Assembly (NCBI RefSeq): GCF_006716315.1 | Contig: NZ_VFOV01000001.1 | Location: forward strand, 1,036,501 to 1,100,500 | Source: Nocardioides albertanoniae | Lineage (GTDB): Bacteria > Actinomycetota > Actinomycetes > Propionibacteriales > Nocardioidaceae | Direction: 5' to 3' | DNA: 64,000 nucleotides | Shown here: one piece after another, positions 18,938 through 27,197 of the stretch | Numbering within the stretch: the stretch's first letter is position 1 | How the letters are laid out: the number at the start of each line of letters is the position of its first letter | Notes under the pieces: generated by a model | Database searches by the model: none | Told to the model about the DNA's origin: nothing | The model's input: the letters and a program-made list of their open reading frames with translations, nothing else | Made by a program: the position numbers and the translations under genes

Positions 18938-19546
18938 ATGGCCCGTTACACCGGACCCATGACCCGCAAGTCGCGCCGTCTCGGTGTCGACCTTGTCGGC
19001 AACGACGCGGCGTTCGAGAAGCGCCCCTACCCTCCCGGCCAGCACGGCCGCGGCCGCATCAAGGAGAGCGAGTACCTCCTCCAGCTTCGTGAGAAGCAGA
19101 AGGCTCGCTTCACCTACGGCGTCATGGAGAAGCAGTTCCACTCCTACTACTCCGAGGCGCACCGCCGCGACGGCAAGACCGGTGACAACCTGCTCCAGCT
19201 GCTCGAGGGCCGCCTGGACAACGTCGTCTACCGCGCCGGGTTCGCCCGCACCCGCCGTCAGGCCCGCCAGCTGGTCGTCCACGGCCACTTCCTGGTCAAC
19301 GGCAAGAAGGTCAACGTGCCTTCGTTCCAGGTCACCGCTCACGACGTCATCGACGTTCGCGAGAAGTCCCTGGAGATGACCCCGTTCATCGTGGCTCGCG
19401 AGACCCACGGCGAGCGCGTCGTCCCGGCTTGGCTCGAGGCTGTCCCGAGCCGGATGCGCATCCTGGTTCACCAGCTCCCGGTCCGCGCGCAGATCGATGT
19501 GCCGGTCCAGGAGCAGTTGATCGTCGAGTACTACTCGAAGCTCTGA
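18938..19546 (+). CDS. rpsD: 30S ribosomal protein S4
   Basis: S4 (202 residues) is a primary 16S rRNA-binding protein with an S4-type RNA-binding motif (RLDNVVYRAGFARTRRQARQ, about residues 93-112). It is the translational repressor of the alpha operon in E. coli. GAAGGAGACTGAAGAGTA precedes the ATG. A strong long hairpin lies in the gap before rpoA and could be a site of control. Confidence 0.97.
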   Translation: MARYTGPMTRKSRRLGVDLVGNDAAFEKRPYPPGQHGRGRIKESEYLLQLREKQKARFTYGVMEKQFHSYYSEAHRRDGKTGDNLLQLLEGRLDNVVYRAGFARTRRQARQLVVHGHFLVNGKKVNVPSFQVTAHDVIDVREKSLEMTPFIVARETHGERVVPAWLEAVPSRMRILVHQLPVRAQIDVPVQEQLIVEYYSKL

Positions 19547-19574
19547 TCAACCCCACGCAGCAACCACGGTGAGT

Positions 19575-19622
19575 CCCCGGCGTTCACATACATTCGAATA
19601 TGTACGCCGGGGCCTTGCCGCC
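19575..19622 (+). terminator. long hairpin between rpsD and rpoA (attenuator or S4 site)
   Basis: CCCCGGCGT (19575-19583) pairs with ACGCCGGGG (19614-19622), and inside it ACATA pairs with TATGT around a CATTCGAA loop. The right arm is followed by CCTTGCCG without a T run. It sits alone in the 149-bp rpsD-rpoA gap. It could attenuate transcription into rpoA or be a processing or protein-binding site. Confidence 0.5.
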
Positions 19623-19695
19623 CCCACAGCCTTCCGTCATCACCCCTTGAAGTTCGGGTCCGTCAAATAGCGGTCGGCCCGGAAAGGACAAATCA

Positions 19696-20712
19696 GTGCT
19701 TATCGCACAGCGCCCAACCCTGTCGGAAGAGTCCGTCGAGGAGTTCCGCTCCCGCTTCGTGATCGAGCCCCTCGAGCCGGGCTTCGGTTACACGCTGGGC
19801 AACTCTCTTCGGCGCACCCTGCTCTCCTCGATCCCCGGTGCCTCGGTCACGTCGATCAAGATCGACGGCGTCCTCCACGAGTTCTCGACCATCGAGGGCG
19901 TCAAGGAAGATGTCACCGAGATCATCCTCAACCTCAAGGGCCTGGTCGTCTCCTCGGAGCACGACGAGCCCGTGACCATGTACCTGCGCAAGTCCGGTGC
20001 CGGTGACGTCACCGCTGCCGACATCGCGCCGCCGGCCGGTGTCGAGGTGCACAACCCCGACCTGAAGATCGCGACCCTGTCCGACAAGGGCAAGCTCGAG
20101 CTCGAGCTCGTCGTCGAGCGCGGCCGTGGCTACGTCTCCGCCGTGCAGAACAAGGGCGCCGAGAACGAGATCGGCCGCATCCCGGTCGACTCGATCTACT
20201 CGCCGGTCCTCAAGGTCAGCTACAAGGTCGAGGCCACCCGAGTCGAGCAGCGCACCGACTTCGACAAGCTCGTCATCGACGTCGAGACCAAGCCGTCGAT
20301 CGCTCCCCGCGACGCGATCGCCTCGGCCGGTAAGACCCTGGTCGAGCTCTTCGGTCTGGCCCGTGAGCTGAACGTCGACGCCGAGGGCATCGACATCGGC
20401 CCGTCGCCGGTCGACGAGCAGCTCGCCGCCGACCTCGCCCTCCCGGTCGAGGACCTGCAGCTGACCGTCCGCTCCTACAACTGCCTCAAGCGCGAGGGCA
20501 TCCACACCGTGGGTGAGCTCATCTCGCGTTCGGAGCAGGACCTGCTCGACATCCGCAACTTCGGCGCCAAGTCGATCGACGAGGTCAAGCTGAAGCTGCA
20601 CGAGATGGGCCTGTCCCTCAAGGACAGCGCTCCGGGCTTCGACCCGTCCGCCGCCCTCGCCGCCTACGGCGACGATGACGACGACGCGTTCGTCGAGGAC
20701 GAGCAGTACTGA
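19696..20712 (+). CDS. rpoA: RNA polymerase alpha subunit
   Basis: Alpha (338 residues) dimerises to start RNA polymerase assembly. The N-terminal domain ([25 protein letters not shown]) and the C-terminal DNA-contacting domain ([19 protein letters not shown] with [16 protein letters not shown]) are complete, followed by an acidic tail ([14 protein letters not shown]). The start is GTG 19696, preceded by GGAAAGGAC. It lies between rpsD and rplQ as in other actinobacteria. Confidence 0.97.
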   Translation: MLIAQRPTLSEESVEEFRSRFVIEPLEPGFGYTLGNSLRRTLLSSIPGASVTSIKIDGVLHEFSTIEGVKEDVTEIILNLKGLVVSSEHDEPVTMYLRKSGAGDVTAADIAPPAGVEVHNPDLKIATLSDKGKLELELVVERGRGYVSAVQNKGAENEIGRIPVDSIYSPVLKVSYKVEATRVEQRTDFDKLVIDVETKPSIAPRDAIASAGKTLVELFGLARELNVDAEGIDIGPSPVDEQLAADLALPVEDLQLTVRSYNCLKREGIHTVGELISRSEQDLLDIRNFGAKSIDEVKLKLHEMGLSLKDSAPGFDPSAALAAYGDDDDDAFVEDEQY

Positions 20713-20720
20713 GTTGTTGA

Positions 20721-20754
20721 CGCCCGGCCAAGCGGCAACGCCCGAGGCCGGGCG
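20721..20754 (+). terminator. hairpin after rpoA
   Basis: CGCCCGGCC (20721-20729) pairs with GGCCGGGCG (20746-20754) around a 16-base loop, 9 bases after the rpoA stop. No T run follows. A second small stem (CGCCC at 20813 with GGGCG at 20822) lies before rplQ. Partial termination between rpoA and rplQ is possible. Confidence 0.4.
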
Positions 20755-20870
20755 GACACTTCGCCACAGGGTCGCGGCGTAGCTGCGGCCCGGCGTAACC
20801 CATAAAGAAAATCGCCCACTTGGGCGTCTACCCCGGTACCTAGTACGGCCGGAGAGAAGGAGCAGGCAGG

Positions 20871-21398
20871 ATGCCTACCCCGAAGAAGGGTGCCCGTTTC
20901 GGCGGTTCGCCCGCGCACCAGAAGCTGATGCTCTCGAACCTCGCCACGGCGCTGTTCGAGAACGGCCGCATCACCACCACCGAGGCCAAGGCTCGGCACC
21001 TCCGCCCCGTCGCGGAGAAGCTGATCACCAAGGCCAAGAAGGGTGACCTGCACAACCGTCGCGAGGTCCTCAAGACCATCCGCGACAAGTCGGTCGTGCA
21101 CACCCTGTTCACCGAGATCGCCGAGCAGTTCTCGGAGCGCCCGGGTGGCTACACCCGGATCACCAAGATCGGTCCCCGCAAGGGCGACAACGCTCCGATG
21201 GCTGTGATCGAGCTCGTCACCGACGCCTACGAGCCGAAGACCAAGGCTGCTCCGGCTGCCAAGGCCCCGGTCGAGGAGGCTCCGGTGGAGGAGACCAAGG
21301 TGGAGGAGACCGAGGCCCCGGCCGAGGACACCGCTGCTGAGGCCGCTCCGGCCGAGGAGGCTCCTGCTGAGGAGTCCGCCGAGGACGCCAAGGCCTGA
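20871..21398 (+). CDS. rplQ: 50S ribosomal protein L17 with acidic C-terminal extension
   Basis: The first 115 residues are ordinary L17 ([59 protein letters not shown]), a 50S protein near the tunnel exit. The last 60 residues are a low-complexity tail of Ala, Glu and Pro with repeated [13 protein letters not shown] units and are strongly acidic. Such tails are common in actinobacterial L17 and their role is unknown. AGAGAAGGAGCAGGC precedes the ATG. Confidence 0.95.
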   Translation: MPTPKKGARFGGSPAHQKLMLSNLATALFENGRITTTEAKARHLRPVAEKLITKAKKGDLHNRREVLKTIRDKSVVHTLFTEIAEQFSERPGGYTRITKIGPRKGDNAPMAVIELVTDAYEPKTKAAPAAKAPVEEAPVEETKVEETEAPAEDTAAEAAPAEEAPAEESAEDAKA

Positions 21399-21410
21399 TC
21401 AGGTCTGAGT

Positions 21411-21446
21411 CTGTGGCCCGTCACCCGTGAGGGTGGCGGGCCACAG
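21411..21446 (+). terminator. terminator after rplQ
   Basis: CTGTGGCCCG (21411-21420) pairs with CGGGCCACAG (21437-21446) and CACCC with GGGTG inside, giving a near-continuous stem of 15 pairs. The tail is ccgttttcgg. This most likely ends the alpha-operon transcript 13 bases after rplQ. Confidence 0.8.
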
Positions 21447-21501
21447 CCGTTTTCGGGCGGTATCGTCGCGCATTCCGCTCGCGGCGAGGGTTGCTGGGAC
21501 A

Positions 21502-22389
21502 ATGAGCCACGTGCGTATCAGGATCGACCTCGCCTACGACGGGACCGCGTTCCACGGCTGGGCGACCCAGCCGGGGCTGCGTACGGTCCAGGGCGAGCTG
21601 CAGGAGGCGCTCGGGACTGCGCTGCGGGTGAAGCGTACGGGGGAGCGGGCTCAGGTCTGGGTGACGGTCGCCGGCCGCACCGACTCCGGTGTGCACGCCC
21701 GCGGACAGGTCGCCCACTTCGACATCGACGCCGAGATCCTGGAGTCCTCGCGTGGCCGCTCCGAGCAGACGCCGCTGGAGGCGCTGGTGCGCCGCCTGAA
21801 CGGGATCCTTCCCGCCGATCTGCGGGTGCGTCGCGCGACCGAGGCGCCGGAGGGGTTCAACGCCCGCTTCTCGGCGCTCTCACGGCGCTACGTCTACCGG
21901 ATCGTCGACGACCCGGCCTTCGTCGACCCGCTGCAGCGCCTCGCGGTGCTCTACCGCACCCGACCCCTCGACCTCTCCGCGATGAACGTCGCCTCCGCGG
22001 ATCTGGTGGGGCTCAACGACTTCGCTTCCTTCTGCAAGCCGCGGGAGGGCGCGACCACGATCCGCAACCTGCGACAGCTGACCTGGGACCGTCGTGACGA
22101 CGGGATCATCGAGGCGACGGTCGTCGCCGACGCGTTCTGCCACTCGATGGTGCGCTCGCTGGTCGGTTGCCTGATGGTGATCGGTGAGGGGCGCAAAGAC
22201 GTCGCCTGGGCGAAGGTGTCGCTGGCCGCGCGCACCCGGACCTCGTCGATCCCGATCGCTCCGGCCAATGGGTTGACGCTCGAGGAGGTCGCCTATCCTC
22301 CCGACGACATGCTCGCGGCACAGCACGAGCGCACGATGAACCGCAGGACCGAGTCCGACCTGGAAGCGAACGACCGTGACCGAGACTGA
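21502..22389 (+). CDS. truA: tRNA pseudouridine(38-40) synthase TruA
   Basis: TruA (295 residues) makes pseudouridine at positions 38-40 of the tRNA anticodon arm. The catalytic aspartate lies in GRTDSGVHARGQ (near residue 58). RIDLAYDGTAFHGW at the start and FCHSMVRSLVG in the second half are typical. I start at ATG 21502; GTG 21511 is an alternative, and the upstream open frame runs through the rplQ terminator. It lies after rplQ as in many bacteria and overlaps the next gene by 14 bases. Confidence 0.94.
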   Translation: MSHVRIRIDLAYDGTAFHGWATQPGLRTVQGELQEALGTALRVKRTGERAQVWVTVAGRTDSGVHARGQVAHFDIDAEILESSRGRSEQTPLEALVRRLNGILPADLRVRRATEAPEGFNARFSALSRRYVYRIVDDPAFVDPLQRLAVLYRTRPLDLSAMNVASADLVGLNDFASFCKPREGATTIRNLRQLTWDRRDDGIIEATVVADAFCHSMVRSLVGCLMVIGEGRKDVAWAKVSLAARTRTSSIPIAPANGLTLEEVAYPPDDMLAAQHERTMNRRTESDLEANDRDRD

Positions 22390-22984
22390 CGACGAGCACT
22401 ACTTCTCCGCCGACCCGTCGGTGCCGTTCGCCCGGATCCCGCTCTCGGCGACCGTGTGGGGCATGGACCTCGACCTGGTCAGCGGGTCAGGGGTGTTCGC
22501 CAAGGGACGCCTCGACATCGGCACGTCGGTGCTCTTCAAGGAGACCGACCCGCCCGCCGGCGGCCGTATCCTCGACCTGGGCTGCGGCTACGGGATCATC
22601 GGGCTCGCCTGCGCGCTGGCTGCCCCCTCCGCGCACGTCACGGGCGTCGACGTCAACGAGCGGGCGGTGCTGCTGGCCAACGAGAACGCCACGAAGCTGG
22701 GGCTCGAGGGCCGATATCGCGCGGCGACACCCGCCCAGGTCGACCCGGGGGAGACGTACGACGAGATCTGGAGCAACCCGCCGATCCGGATCGGCAAGCC
22801 GGCCCTCCACGAGCTCCTGCTGACCTGGCTCCCGCGCCTGGCCCCCGAGGGCCGCGCGGTCATGGTCGTCGGCAAGAACCTCGGTGGCGACTCGCTCCAG
22901 CGCTGGATCACCGACCAGGGCTATCCGACGACCCGCATCGGCAGCGCCAAGGGATTCCGAGTCCTCGAGACCGTACGCAGCTGA
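22376..22984 (+). CDS. RsmC-like class I methyltransferase
   Basis: A 202-residue SAM-dependent methyltransferase of the MTS family. The SAM loop is DLGCGYGIIGLACA (about residue 68) and the catalytic NPPIR motif (NPPY type) follows at about residue 140, which suits a guanine N2 methyltransferase acting on 16S rRNA, like the C-terminal half of RsmC. The start is GTG 22376 inside the truA end, so the two RNA-modification genes are coupled. Exact target nucleotide not provable here. Confidence 0.8.
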   Translation: MTETDDEHYFSADPSVPFARIPLSATVWGMDLDLVSGSGVFAKGRLDIGTSVLFKETDPPAGGRILDLGCGYGIIGLACALAAPSAHVTGVDVNERAVLLANENATKLGLEGRYRAATPAQVDPGETYDEIWSNPPIRIGKPALHELLLTWLPRLAPEGRAVMVVGKNLGGDSLQRWITDQGYPTTRIGSAKGFRVLETVRS

Positions 22985-22988
22985 CCCC

Positions 22989-23057
22989 TCGCCGAGTCGG
23001 CTCGTTCCGACACGATTTCCCGTCGAGTCGGCGCGTTCTAACGAGCCGACTCGGCGA
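22989..23057. repeat. palindromic repeat cluster, GAGTCGGCTCGT family (copy 1)
   Basis: Two perfect 18-bp arms (22989-23006 and 23040-23057, left arm TCGCCGAGTCGGCTCGTT) flank a third, direct copy of the unit at about 23022-23038 (GTCGAGTCGGCGCGTTC). The cluster fills the gap between two convergent genes, so it can act as a bidirectional terminator. The same unit recurs at 53704-53799, again between convergent genes. Confidence 0.85.
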
Positions 23058-23065
23058 TCGGAGGG

Positions 23066-24406
23066 TCAGGCGGGGACGGGGTCCTTGGAGAGGCGGACCG
23101 GGAGGCGGTCGAGGCTGTAGACGACCGATAGGTCGCGCCAGCCGAGGTCGCCGGGGTCGTCGGTGGTCATCGCGAGGTCGGGGAAGCGGCGGGCGAGGCC
23201 GGTGAGGGCGGCGCGGAGCTCCATCCGGGCCAGCTCGGCGCCGACGCAGCGGTGCATGCCGTGGCCGAAGGCGAAGTGCATGGTGTCGGCGTTGCGCAGG
23301 TCGAACTGCTCGGGCCTCGGCACGACTGCGGGGTCGCGGTTGGCGCCGGTGAGGCTGACCAGCACGACGGCCCCCTTCTTGACGGGCGTGCCGAAGAGGT
23401 CGTGGTCCTCGCGGGCGAACCGCGGGAAGGCGAGCTGCACCGGGCACAGGTAGCGCAGCAGCTCCTCGACGACCTTGTCGACGCCGGCCTTGTCGCCCGA
23501 GCGCAGGATCTCGTACGCCTCGGGGTTCTGCATCAGCACGTAGGCGCCCATCGAGAGCATCGAGGCGGAGGTCTCGTAGCCGCCGAGGAAGACGCCGTCG
23601 GCGAGGCCGCCGAGCTCGACGTCGTCGTACTCCGAGCCCTTGTTGCGGATGATCTCGCCGATCATGCCGTCGCCGGGGTCGGCGCGCTGCTGGCGCACCT
23701 GCTCGATCAGGAAGGTGCGCGTCTCGGTGGCGGCGCCGAACGAGCCTGCGCCACCCTCGGAGAGGTCGAAACGGGCCATGCCGAGCTCGTGGAACTCGTC
23801 GCGTACGTCCTCGGGCATGCCCAGGAGCTCACAGATGACCCGGAACGGGATCTCGAAGCCGAAGCGCTGCACGAGGTCGACCTCGGGGCCGTTGGCCTCC
23901 ATGTCGTCGAGGGCGTCGGCGACGATGCGGTCGATCATCTCGTTGAGACGACCGAGCCGGCGCATGGTGAACTCCGGCGTCAGCAGCCCGCGGAGCTTGG
24001 TGTGATCGGGCGGGTCGGTCATGCCCAGCCCGCCGATGCCTTCGGCGTCGCTGCGCTTGCGGGTGCCGAGCAGGTGGCGCATGTCGTTGGAGTATGTCTC
24101 CTTGTCGGCCAGCACCTGCTTGGACTCGGCGTGACCGGTGATCAGCACGATGTCGAGGCCCAGCACCGAGCCGAGCGTGGTGACGGGTGCCTGGGCGCGG
24201 CTCTCGGCCAGCAGCGGCACCGGGTCGAGGCCGTCACGGCGCAGTGGGAAGGTGAGGTGCTCGGGGATCTTGCGCAGCGTGGTGATGTCGGGGATCGGTG
24301 ACTCCTTGCCCCGCATCGCGAACTGCAGGGCAACCTTGCGGACACGCTCGGTCAGCGGGCGCGTCAACGCCCGTCGAAAGGAACTCACCTGGGCAGGAAT
24401 CGGCAT
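23066..24406 (-). CDS. cytochrome P450
   Basis: A 446-residue bacterial class I P450. The heme-binding loop is FGHGMHRCVG with the cysteine ligand near residue 387; the I-helix oxygen site reads GGYETS (an unusual form of AGXDT) and the K-helix motif is EELLR. It needs ferredoxin and a reductase, not encoded nearby. It lies 60 bases downstream of an alpha/beta hydrolase on the same strand, so the two may be transcribed together and act on one lipid, terpene or steroid-like substrate; this is inference. Confidence 0.9.
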   Translation of the reverse strand: MPIPAQVSSFRRALTRPLTERVRKVALQFAMRGKESPIPDITTLRKIPEHLTFPLRRDGLDPVPLLAESRAQAPVTTLGSVLGLDIVLITGHAESKQVLADKETYSNDMRHLLGTRKRSDAEGIGGLGMTDPPDHTKLRGLLTPEFTMRRLGRLNEMIDRIVADALDDMEANGPEVDLVQRFGFEIPFRVICELLGMPEDVRDEFHELGMARFDLSEGGAGSFGAATETRTFLIEQVRQQRADPGDGMIGEIIRNKGSEYDDVELGGLADGVFLGGYETSASMLSMGAYVLMQNPEAYEILRSGDKAGVDKVVEELLRYLCPVQLAFPRFAREDHDLFGTPVKKGAVVLVSLTGANRDPAVVPRPEQFDLRNADTMHFAFGHGMHRCVGAELARMELRAALTGLARRFPDLAMTTDDPGDLGWRDLSVVYSLDRLPVRLSKDPVPA

Positions 24407-24466
24407 GCGGACCAGTCTGGACCATCACCAGATCTCGGTCATCAGGAATCCCCCTGATGGGGCCGC

Positions 24467-25411
24467 TCAGCCGTGCAGCAGGGTCCTGAACAGCGCGCAG
24501 GTCTCCTCGACCGCCCGCTGAGCAGCCTGCGAGTGGTGCCCCATGTCGAAGAAGCCGTGGATGAGGCCGTCGAAGTGGTGGTAGGTGGTCGGCACCCCGG
24601 AGCTCTCCAGCGCCTTGGCGTACGCCACGCCCTCGTCGCGCAGCGGATCGAACTCGGCCGTCACCAGCACCGCCGGCGCCAGACCCTTCAGGTCGCCCTT
24701 GATCGGGCTCAGCCGCGGGTCGGCGCGGTCGGCGTGGACGGCACCGAGGTAGTTGTCGGAGAACCACTTCATCGTGGGCAGCTCCAGGAAGTAGCCGTGG
24801 CCGTTCTCGGCATAGGACGGATATCCGCCGGTCATGTCGGTCGCCGGGTAGATCAGCAGCTGGCCGGCGAGCTCGCGTCCCTCGGCCGCGAGCACCTGGG
24901 CGACCACGGCGGACAGGTTGCCTCCGGCGCTGTCGCCGGCGACAGCGATGCGTCCGTCACCGCCCAGCGTCGCGGCGTTGTCTCCCGCCCAGCGGGCCGC
25001 GGCCACGGCGTCGTCGTACGCGGCGGGGAAGGGGTGCTCGGGGGCGAGCCGGTAGCCGACCGAGACGACCACGGCGTCACAGAGGGTGGCGAGGCTGCGC
25101 GCCTGGTTCTCGTGGGAGTCGAGGTCGCCGACGACCCAGCCGCCGCCGTGGAACATCACGATCGTCGGCAGCTCGCCCTCCGTCGCGGGCCGGTAGACCC
25201 GGACGGGGATGTCGCCGGCGGGCCCCGGGATTGTGGTCTCCTCCACGGACTTGACCGACATCAGCGGCTCGCCGCGACGTCCGTCGACGGCCATCGCGCG
25301 ATACAACGCTCGGGCGCTCGGCGGGTCGTGGGACTCCAGCGGCTGGCCCTTGGCCAAGAACGTGAGCAGGTCGGCGATCTGGCTGTCGAGCGGAGGCATG
25401 GCGTAAGTCAT
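24467..25411 (-). CDS. alpha/beta hydrolase, hormone-sensitive lipase family
   Basis: A 314-residue esterase. The oxyanion HGGGWVVGD motif (about residue 80), nucleophile elbow GDSAGGN (about residue 153), acid in EFDPLRDEG and histidine in DGLIHGFF make a full catalytic set of the HSL (family IV) type. I start at ATG 25411; the open frame upstream crosses the divergent gene's promoter region. It precedes the P450 gene on the same strand. Substrate not identifiable. Confidence 0.88.
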   Translation of the reverse strand: MTYAMPPLDSQIADLLTFLAKGQPLESHDPPSARALYRAMAVDGRRGEPLMSVKSVEETTIPGPAGDIPVRVYRPATEGELPTIVMFHGGGWVVGDLDSHENQARSLATLCDAVVVSVGYRLAPEHPFPAAYDDAVAAARWAGDNAATLGGDGRIAVAGDSAGGNLSAVVAQVLAAEGRELAGQLLIYPATDMTGGYPSYAENGHGYFLELPTMKWFSDNYLGAVHADRADPRLSPIKGDLKGLAPAVLVTAEFDPLRDEGVAYAKALESSGVPTTYHHFDGLIHGFFDMGHHSQAAQRAVEETCALFRTLLHG

Positions 25412-25487
25412 ATCGGTAATCGCCAAAAAGTGTCGAGGGTCACGTTCTACTGACGGGACCGCTGGCCGAAATAACCATTCGACACGG

Positions 25488-27197
25488 ATGCAAGACTGGA
25501 TCGTTGTGGGACACGTAGACGTTGCCGGAGTGAGGTTCCAGCTGCCGGACGGACGGGTGCTGCTCGAGGATGTTTCCTTCCGGGTGGGGGAGGGCGCCAA
25601 GGTGGCGCTGGTCGGCGCCAACGGCGCCGGGAAGACGACGCTGCTGCGGATCGTGACCGGCGAGCTGACCCCGACCGCCGGCTCCGTGGTGCGCTCGGGC
25701 GGCCTCGGGGTGATGCGCCAGATGGTCGGCCGCGGCTCGTCCACCGTCGGTGAGCTGCTGATGTCGGTGGCGCCGCCGCGGGTGCGGGCTGCCTCGGCCG
25801 AGGTCGAGAGGTGCGAGCTGGAGCTGATGTCGTCGGAGGACGAGCGGCTGCAGATGCGCTACGCGACCGCGCTGGCCGAGTACGCGGACGCGGGCGGCTA
25901 CGACCTCGAGGTCGTCTGGGACGTCTGCACCATGGCCGGCCTCGGGGTGGCCTTCGACCGCGCCCGCTACCGCTCGCTGGACACCCTCTCCGGTGGCGAG
26001 CAGAAGCGGCTCGTGCTCGAGTACCTGCTTCGCGGGCCCGACCAGGTGCTCCTGCTCGACGAGCCCGACAACTTCCTCGACGTGCCCGGCAAGATGTGGC
26101 TCGAGGAGCGCATCCGGGAGTCGCCGAAGACGATCCTCTACGTCAGCCACGACCGTGAGCTGCTCAACAACACCGCTACCCGGGTGGTGACCGTCGAGCT
26201 CGGCTCCTCCGGCAACCTGGTCTGGACCCACGCCGGCGGCTTCGCGAGCTATCACGAGGCCCGGGAGGCACGCTTCGAACGTTTCGAGGAGCTGCGCAAG
26301 CGCTGGGACGAGGAGCACGCCAAGCTGCGCGCCCAGATGCTGATGTACAAGCAGAAGGCCGCCTACAACTCCGACATGGCCTCGCGCTACCAGGCCGCGA
26401 AGACGCGCCTGGAGAAGTTCGAGCAGGCCGGGCCGCCGATCGAGCAGCCGCGCGAGCAGCAGGTCGTGATGCGGCTGCGCGGCGGCCGCACCGGCAAGCG
26501 TGCAGTGGTCTGCGAGGCGCTCGAGCTCACCGGGCTGATGCGCCCCTTCGACCTCGAGGTCTGGTACGGCGAGCGGGTGGCGGTGCTCGGCTCCAACGGC
26601 TCCGGCAAGTCACACTTCCTGCGGCTCCTGGCCGGCGGCGGCTCGATGCCAGACAAGGAGCACGAGCCGGTGGGAGAGGTCTCGATCGAGCCCGTACGCC
26701 ACCGCGGTCAGGCGCGGCTGGGAGCCCGGGTGCGGCCGGGCTGGTTCGTGCAGACCCATGCGCATCCCGAGCTCGCGGGGCGTACGCTGCTCGACGTCCT
26801 GCACCGCGGCGAGGCCGGACCCGACGGGGTCGGGCGCTCGGGCATGGGGCGCGAGGCGGCCTCGCGGGTGCTCGACCGCTACGAGCTCGCCCACTCGGCG
26901 GAACAGACCTTCGACTCGCTCTCGGGCGGCCAGCAGGCTCGGTTCCAGATCCTGCTGCTCGAGCTGAGCGGTGCCACCCTGCTGCTCCTCGACGAGCCGA
27001 CCGACAACCTCGACGTGCAGTCCGCCGAGGCCCTCGAGGCCGGGCTGGAGTCGTTCGACGGCACGGTCGTCGCGGTCACCCACGATCGCTGGTTCGCCCG
27101 CGGCTTCGACCGCTTCCTGGTCTACGGCGCCGACGGTGACGTCTACGAGTCTGCAGAGCCGGTCTGGGACGAGACGAGAGTGGAGAGGTCGCGATGA
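25488..27197 (+). CDS. ABC-F family ATPase
   Basis: A 569-residue soluble protein with two ABC ATPase domains and no membrane segments. Domain 1 has GANGAGKTT, LSGGEQKR and LLLDEPDNFLD; domain 2 has GSNGSGKSH, LSGGQQAR and LLLDEPTDNLD. The charged linker between them (RFEELRKRWDEEHAKLRAQM) is the P-site tRNA interaction motif region. ABC-F proteins act on the ribosome in translation quality control or antibiotic resistance; the subtype is not clear. ATG 25488 is given; GTG 25506 would fit the family start (GHVDVAG) equally well. Overlaps the GNAT gene by 4 bases. Confidence 0.88.
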   Translation: MQDWIVVGHVDVAGVRFQLPDGRVLLEDVSFRVGEGAKVALVGANGAGKTTLLRIVTGELTPTAGSVVRSGGLGVMRQMVGRGSSTVGELLMSVAPPRVRAASAEVERCELELMSSEDERLQMRYATALAEYADAGGYDLEVVWDVCTMAGLGVAFDRARYRSLDTLSGGEQKRLVLEYLLRGPDQVLLLDEPDNFLDVPGKMWLEERIRESPKTILYVSHDRELLNNTATRVVTVELGSSGNLVWTHAGGFASYHEAREARFERFEELRKRWDEEHAKLRAQMLMYKQKAAYNSDMASRYQAAKTRLEKFEQAGPPIEQPREQQVVMRLRGGRTGKRAVVCEALELTGLMRPFDLEVWYGERVAVLGSNGSGKSHFLRLLAGGGSMPDKEHEPVGEVSIEPVRHRGQARLGARVRPGWFVQTHAHPELAGRTLLDVLHRGEAGPDGVGRSGMGREAASRVLDRYELAHSAEQTFDSLSGGQQARFQILLLELSGATLLLLDEPTDNLDVQSAEALEAGLESFDGTVVAVTHDRWFARGFDRFLVYGADGDVYESAEPVWDETRVERSR

